Shown here piece after piece: positions 16,898 to 27,074 of a DNA stretch of 49,542 nucleotides. Numbering within the stretch: the stretch's first letter is position 1; every line of letters starts with the position of its first letter. The position numbers and the translations under genes are program-made. Source of the stretch: Solibaculum_A intestinale (lineage in GTDB: Bacteria > Bacillota > Clostridia > Oscillospirales > Acutalibacteraceae); assembly GCF_040096205.1 (NCBI RefSeq), contig NZ_JBBMFD010000019.1, positions 1 to 49,542 on the forward strand. The letters are read 5' to 3'. The notes below the pieces were generated by a model. That model was not told where the DNA came from and made no database searches. It saw only the letters and a program-made list of their open reading frames with translations.

Positions 16898-17266
16898 ATG
16901 GACAAAATTATACTTAAGGGACTTCGTGTTTTTGCAAACCACGGGGTATTTCACAGCGAAAAACAGGCGGGGCAGCCCTTTGTGCTGGACCTTACGCTGA
17001 AAGTGAACCTTTTAAGGCCCTGCCGCAGCGACAACGTGGAGGACACCATCAATTACGCCGAGGTGGCGAAGGCGGCGGTGAACACCATGCAGGGAAGCTG
17101 CTTTAATCTGATCGAGCGGGCGGGACAAGCCGTGTGCGACGCGCTGCTGGAACGCTTCCCGGAAATCCGGGAAGTGGATTTGACCCTTTATAAGCCCCGG
17201 GCACCCATCGCGGCGGACTTTGAGACGGTGGCGGTGCAGCTCAAACGCAAACAGACGGGGGTGTGA
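16898..17266 (+). CDS. folB: Dihydroneopterin aldolase
   Basis: Converts dihydroneopterin to 6-hydroxymethyl-dihydropterin and glycolaldehyde. The 122-residue protein starts MDKIILKGLRVFANHGVFHS, a family signature, and carries DTINYAEV and LYKPRAPI near the end. ATG 16898 has GGAGG at 16888-16892. It is followed closely by folK, which uses the product. Confidence 0.93.
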   Translation: MDKIILKGLRVFANHGVFHSEKQAGQPFVLDLTLKVNLLRPCRSDNVEDTINYAEVAKAAVNTMQGSCFNLIERAGQAVCDALLERFPEIREVDLTLYKPRAPIAADFETVAVQLKRKQTGV

Positions 17267-17270
17267 GAAT

Positions 17271-17798
17271 ATGGCGGACGCGGTCATCGGCCTGGGCGCC
17301 AATTTAGGCGACCGGCTGGCCGCCCTGCAGGGGGCGGTGGATGCACTTTCCCTTTTGCCCGGCACGAAGGTGACGAAGGTTTCGGCGGTATACGAAACCG
17401 ATCCAGTGGGCTATGCCGAACAGCCAACCTTTTATAACGGTGCGGCCGTACTGTCTACTGCCCTGTCTCCTCATGCGCTTTTGGGTGCGCTTTTGGGGAT
17501 TGAGGCGGCGGCTGGGCGAGTGCGGCGGATGCAAAACGGACCGCGCACACTGGATTTGGACCTGCTTTTGTACGATGGGGCCAAGTGTGACGACGCGGAG
17601 CTGACCCTTCCCCATCCACGGATGCTGGAGCGCGCCTTTGTGCTCGTCCCGCTTTTGGAGCTTTATCCGGAGGGAACCGCCCTTTCCCTCCCTTTTCGGG
17701 AAGCGCTCGACAAAACAGGGCAAAGCGGGGTGCGCAAAACCGGGTACAGGCTGGCTGTTTCAGAGCCGCAGCCTGATTCATTTCACTCTGGGAGGTAG
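17271..17798 (+). CDS. folK: 2-amino-4-hydroxy-6-hydroxymethyldihydropteridine diphosphokinase
   Basis: Adds pyrophosphate to hydroxymethyl-dihydropterin, making the FolP substrate. The 175-residue protein has GLGANLGDR at the N-terminus, ETDPVGY and the signature NGPRTLDLDLLLY followed by LPHPRMLERAFVL. ATG 17271 lies 4 bases after the folB stop. The last 25 residues extend beyond the usual core. Its stop codon overlaps the ribosome binding site of fbp. Confidence 0.94.
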   Translation: MADAVIGLGANLGDRLAALQGAVDALSLLPGTKVTKVSAVYETDPVGYAEQPTFYNGAAVLSTALSPHALLGALLGIEAAAGRVRRMQNGPRTLDLDLLLYDGAKCDDAELTLPHPRMLERAFVLVPLLELYPEGTALSLPFREALDKTGQSGVRKTGYRLAVSEPQPDSFHSGR

Positions 17799-17802
17799 GA
17801 AC

Positions 17803-19779
17803 ATGAACTGTGACAAAGCCGAGGTCCTGGGCGATCTGCGTTATTTAAAGCTGCTGGCCAAGGAATACCCTTCCATCCAGTCGGCCTCCACCGAGACCAT
17901 CAACCTCCAGGCCATTCTGGGCCTTCCCAAAGGCACCGAGCATTTCATGAGCGACCTGCACGGGGAATACGAAGCCTTTGAGCACATTCTCAACAACTGC
18001 TCCGGGGTAATCCGGGAAAAGGTAGATATTCTCTACGGCAACTCCATGTCCAAGCGGGACCGAGCGGTGCTGTCTACCCTGATTTATTACCCCCACCAGA
18101 AGCTCGACGAGGTCAAAAAGACCGTGACCGACATGAACGAATGGTACCGGCTGACCCTTCACCGGATGATCGAAGTGTGCCGGCTGGTGGCGTCCAAATA
18201 CACCCGCTCCAAGGTGCGCAAGCTGCTGCCGCCGGACTTTCAGTTTATCATCGACGAGCTTTTGCATACAAACTACGAAATCAAGAACAAAGAGCAATAT
18301 TACGAGAGTATCATTCAAAGCATTGTGGACCTGGACCGGGCGGACGCGTTTATTGAGGCGCTGGCCGGGCTCATCAAGCGTCTGGTGGTGGACCGGCTGC
18401 ACATTGTAGGCGATATTTACGACCGGGGCCCCAGGCCAGACATCATCATGGAACGGTTGATGAGCCACCACTGTGTGGACATCCAGTGGGGCAACCACGA
18501 CATTCTCTGGATGGGCGCGGCGGCGGGAAGCCCCGCGTGCATTGCAAACGTGCTCAACAATTCCATGCAGTACAGCAACTTAGACGTGATCGAGAATGCC
18601 TACGGCATCAACCTGCGGCCGCTGGCGGTGTTCGCTCAGGAGACCTATCATTATTCCTCCTGCTTTGCGCCCAAGAACGCCAAGGACGAGAAGAAATACG
18701 GGCCCAAGGATTTGCGGCTGGTAAGCAAAATGCACAAGGCGATTTTGGTCATCCAGTTCAAGCTGGAAGGGCAGATCATCAAGCGGCATCCGGAATTCCA
18801 GATGGAGGAGCGGCTCCTGCTGGACAAGGTGGATTACCAGAACGGCACGGTGACCATCGGGGAAAAGACGTATCCGCTTAAGGACTTCCAGTTCCCCACC
18901 ATCGACCCCAAGGATCCTTATGCCCTGACCGAGGAAGAGGAAAGCGTGGTCGAGCAGCTCATTTCCTCCTTCAAGGGCAGCGAAAAGCTCCAGCGGCACA
19001 CCCGGTTTCTCTATTCCGAGGGCGGGCTTTACAAATGCTTCAACGGAAACCTGCTTTATCACGGCTGCATCCCCTTTCAGGAGGACGGCAGCTTTATGGA
19101 GTTCTCCTTCGGAGGGGAACGCCTTTGTGGCAAGCAGCTGGTGGACTATGCGGAGGAAGTGGCCCGGCAGGGGTATTACAGCCGGCCCGGCAGCCCCCAG
19201 AAGCAGTACGGGGAGGATTTTCTCTGGTTTTTGTGGTGCGGGAAGAATTCGCCCTTGTTCGGCCGGCTGCGCATGGCTACCTTTGAACGGATGCTGATTG
19301 AGGACGAGTCCACCTGGGTGGAGCCGAAAAACGCCTATTACACCTTAACTCAGCAAAAGGAAATCTGCGAAAAGATTTTAAGCGAGTTCGGCCTGGGAGA
19401 TAAGCCCTATTCCCACATCATCAACGGCCACATCCCGGTGCGCTCCCGGGACGGAGAGGACCCGGTGCGGGCGGACGGCAAGCTCATCGTCATCGACGGC
19501 GGCTTCTGCAAGGCTTACCAGAAGGCCACCGGCATTGCCGGGTATACCCTGTTTTATAATTCCTACGGCATCCGTCTTGCTTCCCACGAGCCTTTTGACT
19601 CCACCGTGTCCGCCATTCAGCAAAATAAGGACATTATCTCCACCTCGGTGGTTTATGAAACCGCCCAGCATCGCATCCTGGTGCGGGAAACGGATACCGG
19701 CGCCCAGCTTCTGGCGAAGATTGCGGATTTAAAGCGGCTGCTGGCCGCGTATATGCTGGGCGTCATCAAGGAAGACTAA
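17803..19779 (+). CDS. fbp: Fructose-1,6-bisphosphatase, class III
   Basis: Gluconeogenic phosphatase of the large type typical of Bacillota, 658 residues (close to the Bacillus enzyme). It carries the metallophosphatase motifs SDLHGEYEAFEHIL, GDIYDRGPRPD, WGNHDILWMGA and HIINGHIPV. ATG 17803 follows GGGAGGTAGG, which includes the folK stop, so fbp is transcribed with the folate genes. No shared pathway is evident. Confidence 0.95.
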   Translation: MNCDKAEVLGDLRYLKLLAKEYPSIQSASTETINLQAILGLPKGTEHFMSDLHGEYEAFEHILNNCSGVIREKVDILYGNSMSKRDRAVLSTLIYYPHQKLDEVKKTVTDMNEWYRLTLHRMIEVCRLVASKYTRSKVRKLLPPDFQFIIDELLHTNYEIKNKEQYYESIIQSIVDLDRADAFIEALAGLIKRLVVDRLHIVGDIYDRGPRPDIIMERLMSHHCVDIQWGNHDILWMGAAAGSPACIANVLNNSMQYSNLDVIENAYGINLRPLAVFAQETYHYSSCFAPKNAKDEKKYGPKDLRLVSKMHKAILVIQFKLEGQIIKRHPEFQMEERLLLDKVDYQNGTVTIGEKTYPLKDFQFPTIDPKDPYALTEEEESVVEQLISSFKGSEKLQRHTRFLYSEGGLYKCFNGNLLYHGCIPFQEDGSFMEFSFGGERLCGKQLVDYAEEVARQGYYSRPGSPQKQYGEDFLWFLWCGKNSPLFGRLRMATFERMLIEDESTWVEPKNAYYTLTQQKEICEKILSEFGLGDKPYSHIINGHIPVRSRDGEDPVRADGKLIVIDGGFCKAYQKATGIAGYTLFYNSYGIRLASHEPFDSTVSAIQQNKDIISTSVVYETAQHRILVRETDTGAQLLAKIADLKRLLAAYMLGVIKED

Positions 19780-19804
19780 ACCGTGTAAATTTCCATTTGG
19801 GCCC

Positions 19805-19833
19805 TTTACTTTTGTAAACGCCGATGTTATAAT
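19805..19833 (+). promoter_or_regulatory. Promoter of rpsO
   Basis: TTTACT (19805-19810) and TATAAT (19828-19833) with a 17-base spacer. It predicts a leader of about 110 bases. Confidence 0.65.
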
Positions 19834-19839
19834 GAGACG

Positions 19840-19950
19840 GTTACTTTTGACCCATTTCGCAGCCGTTGGGTTTTGCGCCCCGTTTCGGGGAATTTCACCT
19901 GCCGCGCGCTTCGATTTCGGGCGAATCTTAGAAAGAGGTGTATCTGCGCT
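19840..19950 (+). ncRNA. Structured rpsO leader, possible S15 autoregulatory RNA
   Basis: The untranslated leader holds a hairpin CCCCG (19878-19882) / CGGGG (19886-19890) and further GC-rich repeats. S15 represses its own synthesis by binding its leader in several bacteria. I could not match a specific S15-leader consensus, so the regulatory role is inference. Confidence 0.3.
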
Positions 19951-20217
19951 ATGATGCTCAAAGAAGAAAAGCAAGCCGTCATCGTCAACAATGCCCGCCA
20001 CGAAGGGGACACCGGTTCTCCTGAGGTCCAGATCGCCATTCTCACCAAGAGAATCAACGATCTGACCGAACACCTGAAGGTGCATAAGAAGGACCATCAT
20101 TCCCGCCGCGGCCTTCTGAAGATGGTCGGTCATCGCCGCAACCTGCTCAACTATCTGATGAAGAAGGATATTGAGCGGTACCGCGCCGTCATCGAGAAGC
20201 TGGGCATCCGTAAGTAA
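19951..20217 (+). CDS. rpsO: 30S ribosomal protein S15
   Basis: Primary 16S rRNA-binding protein of the small-subunit platform. The 88-residue protein has the conserved GDTGSPEVQIAILTKRI and HHSRRGLLKMVGHRRNLL. ATG 19951 is preferred because GAGGTG at 19935-19940 lies 10 bases upstream. The order rpsO-pnp-M16 peptidase matches Bacillus subtilis. Confidence 0.97.
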   Translation: MMLKEEKQAVIVNNARHEGDTGSPEVQIAILTKRINDLTEHLKVHKKDHHSRRGLLKMVGHRRNLLNYLMKKDIERYRAVIEKLGIRK

Positions 20218-20228
20218 AGTAGCTTTGG

Positions 20229-20273
20229 GAGGCAGGCGCGAATTGCGCCTGCCTCATGTTGCTTTTGTTCTTT
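20229..20273 (+). terminator. Terminator between rpsO and pnp
   Basis: A perfect 11-bp stem GAGGCAGGCGC (20229-20239) / GCGCCTGCCTC (20245-20255), loop GAATT, followed by ATGTTGCTTTTGTTCTTT. It may be leaky, leaving pnp partly dependent on read-through. Confidence 0.8.
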
Positions 20274-20415
20274 CCCTCGTCCGCCTGTTCACCGGAGTAC
20301 GGAAGCGATTTTAGCAGTAAAACGAGCGTTCGGAATCTTTGCCGAAGGCTGGTTTCATTGCTAAATGCGCGCCGGCCTCCACGACTGAAATTCTTACTTT
20401 GGAGGAATTGCATCT

Positions 20416-22602
<2,187 letters not shown>

Positions 22603-22624
22603 GGATTCGGTTTGTAAATGTTAC

Positions 22625-22668
22625 AAGGGCCGGATGTCAGAAACGCTTCTGGCATCCGGCCCTTTTGT
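22625..22668 (+). terminator. Terminator of pnp
   Basis: AAGGGCCGGATG (22625-22636) pairs with CATCCGGCCCTT (22653-22664). The stem continues inward through six more pairs, one of them a wobble, to a four-base loop ACGC. TTTTGTTTTT follows. Confidence 0.85.
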
Positions 22669-22780
22669 TTTTCGGCGCATGTCTGCCCCCGGAGGCGGGA
22701 AGGCTAAGGAGGACAGCGCTATTGGCATGGGCCGACCGGTGACGGCCAACGTATCCAGTTCTTCACCGGAGAAACGGCGG

Positions 22781-24067
22781 ATGACAATGGAACAAAAGAC
22801 GTTGCAAAATGGACTGACGGTGGCATTCGAGCCCATTTCCTTTTTTCGTTCGGCCTCCTTCGGCATCTGGGTGCGCTGCGGCTCCCAGTACGAGACGGCG
22901 GCGGAAAACGGAGCCTCCCATTTCATCGAGCATATGGCGTTTAAGGGGACAAAGCGCCTGTCTGCCATGGACATTGCGGTGAAAACCGATTTGTTCGGTG
23001 GCCAGGTCAATGCCTACACCACCAAGGAATACACCTGCTTTTACGCCCACACGTTGAGCACCCATGCGCCTGAAGCCTTCGAAATGCTGTGTGACATGGT
23101 GGCCAATCCCCGCTTTGACGAAAAGGACGTGGAAACCGAACGGGGCGTCATTCTCGACGAGATCGCCATGTATGAGGACAGTGCCGACGACGTGGCAGCG
23201 GACCTATTGTACGCGGGCGTATGGCCGGGGAAGCCGCTAAGCCGCCCGATTCTCGGCACCGCCGAGACGGTGGGGGCGCTGACCGCCGAGAGCCTGCGTG
23301 CCTTTCACGCCCGGCACTATACCCCCAATCATCTGGTGATCTCCGTGTGCGGCAATTTTGACAAGGATGCGTTCCGGGACATCATCGACCGGTATTTCGG
23401 GGACGCGCTTCGGGGCCAGGAGGCGAAGGCACCGGAATGTGGCCTGTGGACTCCTTGCCTTTCCCTGCGGGAGAAGGACTTTGAGCAGACGGCTCTGCTT
23501 TTGGGCCTGCCCGGCCTGCCTTCACAGGACGAACGGCGCTACGCCCTGGCCGTCTTTTCCAACATGGCGGGCGCCAACGCCTCTTCGCGGCTTTTCCAGC
23601 GGCTGCGGGAAGAGCTGGGACTTGTTTATTCGGTGTATTCCTACCATGTAGCCCACGCGAAGGCGGGGCTTTTCGGGGTGGCGCTGACGGTAACGCCTGA
23701 CTGCGAGGAGCAGGCGCTGGAAGAGACATTTCGTGTGCTCTGCTCCATGCGGACCTCCATGACCCAGGAGGAGCTGACCCGCAGCAAGGAGCAGCTCAAG
23801 GCGGGGCTGGTGATGAACGGGGAAGGTATTTCCGCCAGGTGTGGCAACGCGGCCAGAGGGATTCTCTTGGAAGGCCGGGTGCGTACGGAGGATGAGCTTT
23901 TGGACATTGTGGACCGGATGACCCTCGAGCAGGTAACCGAGGCGGCCGAGCACGCGCTGGACTTTGAAAAGCTGGCGCTGGCGGCGGCCGGGCGGGTAAA
24001 AGCAAGGGACACTTACCAAAGGCTGATTGACGCGGGAGAACAGGAAGGGTATACTAAACAACGATAG
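22781..24067 (+). CDS. mlpA: M16-family zinc peptidase
   Basis: Processing-peptidase-like zinc protease. The 428-residue protein carries the inverted zinc motif HFIEH (47-51), with the third ligand expected at Glu127 in GVILDEIAM, and the second-half motif LFQRLREELGLVYSVYS. It sits directly after pnp, as mlpA (ymxG) does in Bacillus subtilis; the symbol rests on that synteny. ATG 22781 follows GGAG at 22768-22771. The longer upstream frame overlaps pnp and the terminator and is not used. No signal peptide, so cytoplasmic. Confidence 0.85.
   Translation: MTMEQKTLQNGLTVAFEPISFFRSASFGIWVRCGSQYETAAENGASHFIEHMAFKGTKRLSAMDIAVKTDLFGGQVNAYTTKEYTCFYAHTLSTHAPEAFEMLCDMVANPRFDEKDVETERGVILDEIAMYEDSADDVAADLLYAGVWPGKPLSRPILGTAETVGALTAESLRAFHARHYTPNHLVISVCGNFDKDAFRDIIDRYFGDALRGQEAKAPECGLWTPCLSLREKDFEQTALLLGLPGLPSQDERRYALAVFSNMAGANASSRLFQRLREELGLVYSVYSYHVAHAKAGLFGVALTVTPDCEEQALEETFRVLCSMRTSMTQEELTRSKEQLKAGLVMNGEGISARCGNAARGILLEGRVRTEDELLDIVDRMTLEQVTEAAEHALDFEKLALAAAGRVKARDTYQRLIDAGEQEGYTKQR
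24027..24055 (+). promoter_or_regulatory. Promoter of proBA inside the peptidase gene
   Basis: TTGACG (24027-24032) and TATACT (24050-24055) with a 17-base spacer lie within the last 14 codons of the peptidase gene. Confidence 0.7.
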
Positions 24068-24098
24068 AATTCTTTTTGGAAGGGAACGGAACCAGAGC

Positions 24099-24896
24099 AT
24101 GGGACAGGATTTACAGGACGCGCGGCGCATTGTGGTGAAGGTGGGGACCTCCACCCTCACCCACGAAAGCGGAAAGCTCAACTTCCGCCAGATTGAACGG
24201 ATTGTGCGGGTGCTGTCCGACTTAAAGAACGCAGACCGGGAAATCATTCTGGTGACTTCCGGCGCCATCGGGGTCGGCGTCGGAAAGCTGGGGCTGCCGC
24301 GGCGCCCCTCCGACGTGGGCGGCCGGCAGGCGGCTGCGGCGGTGGGCCAATGCGAGCTGATGTTTACATACGATAAGCTGTTTTCGGAATACGGTCAGAT
24401 CGTCTCCCAGGTGCTTTTGACCCGGGACGATATTGACGACAAGGAACGCTGCCACAATGTGGTCAACACCTTTGCACGGCTTTTGGACATGGGTGCGGTT
24501 CCGATTGTCAACGAAAACGACACGGTGGCGGTGGACGAACTCATCGGCATCAATTTCGGGGACAACGATTCGTTGTCCGCCATCGTCGCCAAGCTGATGA
24601 AGGCGGATGCGCTGGTCATCCTCACCGACATCGACGGGCTTTACACCGCCGATCCCCACAAGCATCCGGACGCAAAACGCATTCCCCGGGTGGAGCACAT
24701 CGACGATTCGGTCAAAGCGCTGGCCGGCGGGGTAGGCTCTTCCCGCGGCACAGGCGGAATGATCACCAAAATCAGCGCCGCCGAAATCGCCACAGGGGCC
24801 GGCATTCCCACGGTGATTATCGCCGGGGAAACGCCTCAGCTTTTGTACGACCTGTTTGAAGGGAAAGAGGCCGGGACGATTTTTTGTGCTAGGTAA
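24099..24896 (+). CDS. proB: Glutamate 5-kinase
   Basis: First step of proline synthesis: phosphorylates glutamate. The 265-residue protein is an amino-acid kinase fold only (VVKVGTSTLTHESG, VTSGAIGVGVGKL, NENDTVAVDE, NDSLSA, GTGGMITKISAAEIA). It lacks the C-terminal PUA domain of longer homologues; short forms are common in Clostridia. ATG 24099 has GGAAGG about 14 bases upstream. The open frame extends upstream into the peptidase gene without a better site. Proline feedback residues were not assessed. Confidence 0.93.
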   Translation: MGQDLQDARRIVVKVGTSTLTHESGKLNFRQIERIVRVLSDLKNADREIILVTSGAIGVGVGKLGLPRRPSDVGGRQAAAAVGQCELMFTYDKLFSEYGQIVSQVLLTRDDIDDKERCHNVVNTFARLLDMGAVPIVNENDTVAVDELIGINFGDNDSLSAIVAKLMKADALVILTDIDGLYTADPHKHPDAKRIPRVEHIDDSVKALAGGVGSSRGTGGMITKISAAEIATGAGIPTVIIAGETPQLLYDLFEGKEAGTIFCAR

Positions 24897-24924
24897 CTTG
24901 TACTAATTTTTAGGGGGGAACCAT

Positions 24925-26169
24925 ATGTATGATTTGAACACCTTAGGAAGAAAAGCCAAGTCCGCCTCCCGCATTCTGGCGGTAACCGGAACTGCGGTGA
25001 AGAACGCCGCGCTGCTCGCCGCCGCCGATGCTCTGCTCGCCCACATGGATGAAATCCTTGCCGCGAATAGCCGGGACCTGGAAGCCGGAAAGGCCGCGGG
25101 GCTGCGGGAATCGCTTTTAGACCGGCTGGCGCTGAGCCCTGACCGGATCGCCGGTATGGCCGGGGGAATCCGGAAGGTTGCGGCGCTGCCCGACCCGGTG
25201 GGCCAGCTGGTGGAAGGTCATACCCTGCCAAACGGCATCCAGCTTTCCAAGGTGCGGGTTCCCATGGGGGTGATCGGCATTATCTACGAGGCGCGGCCCA
25301 ACGTAACCTCCGACGCCGCGGCTCTCTGCCTAAAGGCGGGTAATGCGGTCATCCTGCGAGGCGGCAAGGAGGCCTTTGAGTCCAACAAGGCGGTTACCAA
25401 GGTCATGCGGGAAGCGCTGGCCGGGACGGGGCTGCCGGAGGACTGCGTGGCGCTCGTGGAGGACACTTCCAGGGAAACAGCCACCGCCCTGATGCGGTTA
25501 AACAAATACTTAAACGTGCTCATTCCCCGGGGCGGCGGCGGGCTCATCCGCTCGGTGGTGGAGAACGCCACGGTGCCGGTCATTGAAACAGGTGTGGGCA
25601 ACTGCCACGTGTACGTGGAGCAGAGCGCTGACGTGCAAATGGCGGCGGACATCGTCTTTAACGCGAAGACCCAGCGCCCCTCCGTGTGCAACGCCGCGGA
25701 AAGCATGCTGGTGGACGCAGCCATTGCAGAAAAAGCCCTACCGGTGATTGCTGAGAAGCTTTCCGCGAAGAAGGTCGAGCTGCGCGGCTGCCCGGAGACC
25801 TGCCGGATTTTGCCGAGCGCGGTTCCCGCTTGCGAAGAAGACTACGACACCGAGTTTCTCGATGATATCCTGTCGGTTAAGGTGGTGTCCGGCGTGGAGG
25901 AAGCGGTGGCGCACATCAACGCCCACGGCACCGGCCACAGCGAATGCATCGTCACCGGCAGCTACGAGGCCGCCCAGCAGTTCACCGACGGGGTGGACGC
26001 GGCGGCGGTGTACGTCAATGCCTCCACCCGGTTTACCGACGGAGAGGAATTCGGCCTGGGCGCCGAAATCGGCATTTCCACCCAGAAGCTGCACGCCAGA
26101 GGGCCCATGGGCCTTTTGGAGCTGACCTCAACCAAATACATTTTACGGGGCAACGGGCAAATCCGCTGA
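24925..26169 (+). CDS. proA: Glutamate-5-semialdehyde dehydrogenase (gamma-glutamyl phosphate reductase)
   Basis: Second step of proline synthesis: NADPH-dependent reduction of glutamyl phosphate. The 414-residue protein has the aldehyde-dehydrogenase fold with the catalytic Cys in QRPSVCNAAES and the family segments IYEARPNVTSDAAALCLKAG and NASTRFTDGEEFGLGAEIG. ATG 24925 follows AGGGGGGAA. It is 28 bases after proB. Confidence 0.96.
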   Translation: MYDLNTLGRKAKSASRILAVTGTAVKNAALLAAADALLAHMDEILAANSRDLEAGKAAGLRESLLDRLALSPDRIAGMAGGIRKVAALPDPVGQLVEGHTLPNGIQLSKVRVPMGVIGIIYEARPNVTSDAAALCLKAGNAVILRGGKEAFESNKAVTKVMREALAGTGLPEDCVALVEDTSRETATALMRLNKYLNVLIPRGGGGLIRSVVENATVPVIETGVGNCHVYVEQSADVQMAADIVFNAKTQRPSVCNAAESMLVDAAIAEKALPVIAEKLSAKKVELRGCPETCRILPSAVPACEEDYDTEFLDDILSVKVVSGVEEAVAHINAHGTGHSECIVTGSYEAAQQFTDGVDAAAVYVNASTRFTDGEEFGLGAEIGISTQKLHARGPMGLLELTSTKYILRGNGQIR

Positions 26170-26200
26170 CCTCGACCTTTTTCAGTCAGGAGGGACCCAC

Positions 26201-26890
26201 ATGGCGGCGCATCCGTTTGTCCGCTGCGGCCTTCCGAAACCAAGACGTTCAAAAGCTCCGCGGATCGCGGGGCTTTTTCTCTTGCTTTCGGCGGCTGCGG
26301 CGCTGCTCTATGTTCTTTCGCCGGTCTTTTCCGGCATGGGCGGGCTCTTTGACCAATCTGAACAGCGCGCTCAGATCGAAGCCCTGCTCGCCCCCGCCGT
26401 TATGGTGGACCCCGCGCCTTTTTCCGACCTGTCCCAGGCGGACCCGGTACAATTGACGGAAATCGCCCTGCGGGCTGCTCTACTTTCCTCCTATGAATCC
26501 GCCGCCTCTCCCCTGACCGACGACAGCGGCCGGATCATCGTGTCCTTTGACCTGGTTCGGCAAAAAGGCGCGGCCTTATTCGGGGACAGCGTGACACTGA
26601 CGCCCGCCACCATTCAAAGCGGTTCCACCATCTTTGAATACGTGGAGGCGGAAAACTGCTACCATGTTCCCCATGTAGCCCAGACGGGGTATTATATTCC
26701 AAAGGTCACCCAGGTCACCTCCAAAAACGGCGTGATGACAGCCCAGGTCGCCTGTATTTCCACCGCTGCGGGCGGGTACCAGCGGGACAGCGAGGGAAAC
26801 ACCATTCCTCCCAGCCCGCAGAAAACCGTCAGCTACACCCTGGCCGCCCAAGACGGGTCTTACCGCATTACCGGGCTTGCGGCGGCATAG
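26201..26890 (+). CDS. Membrane-anchored protein of unknown function
   Basis: Not recognised. The 229-residue protein has a basic N-terminus with one helix at about 21-45 (IAGLFLLLSAAAALLYVLSP), then an extracellular-looking domain with a beta-rich half (SGSTIFEYVEAENCYHVP ... GYYIPKVTQV). ATG 26201 has CAGGAGGG 8 bases upstream. It lies 31 bases after proA and may share its transcript. No catalytic motif is visible; a sensory or adaptor role is possible. Confidence 0.6.
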   Translation: MAAHPFVRCGLPKPRRSKAPRIAGLFLLLSAAAALLYVLSPVFSGMGGLFDQSEQRAQIEALLAPAVMVDPAPFSDLSQADPVQLTEIALRAALLSSYESAASPLTDDSGRIIVSFDLVRQKGAALFGDSVTLTPATIQSGSTIFEYVEAENCYHVPHVAQTGYYIPKVTQVTSKNGVMTAQVACISTAAGGYQRDSEGNTIPPSPQKTVSYTLAAQDGSYRITGLAAA

Positions 26891-26930
26891 GGGTTCTTCC
26901 GGCAAAGCTGCTGGAAAATGCGCAGGACGG

Positions 26931-26959
26931 TTCCCATCCGCATGCGGGTGTGGTATACT
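26931..26959 (+). promoter_or_regulatory. Extended -10 promoter of the SGNH/SLH gene
   Basis: TTCCCA (26931-26936) and TATACT (26954-26959) are 17 bases apart, with TGG directly before the -10. The start codon chosen is about 110 bases downstream. Confidence 0.55.
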
Positions 26960-27074
26960 TAAGATTATTGTGTGCGCGGCGGTTTTTCTCTGCGCCGTCC
27001 GTCTTTTTGCAGGGCTCGGCCCTTCCTGGCGGAACGGCGCGGGACCCCGCGACTTTTGCAAGGATGTGAAGGAA

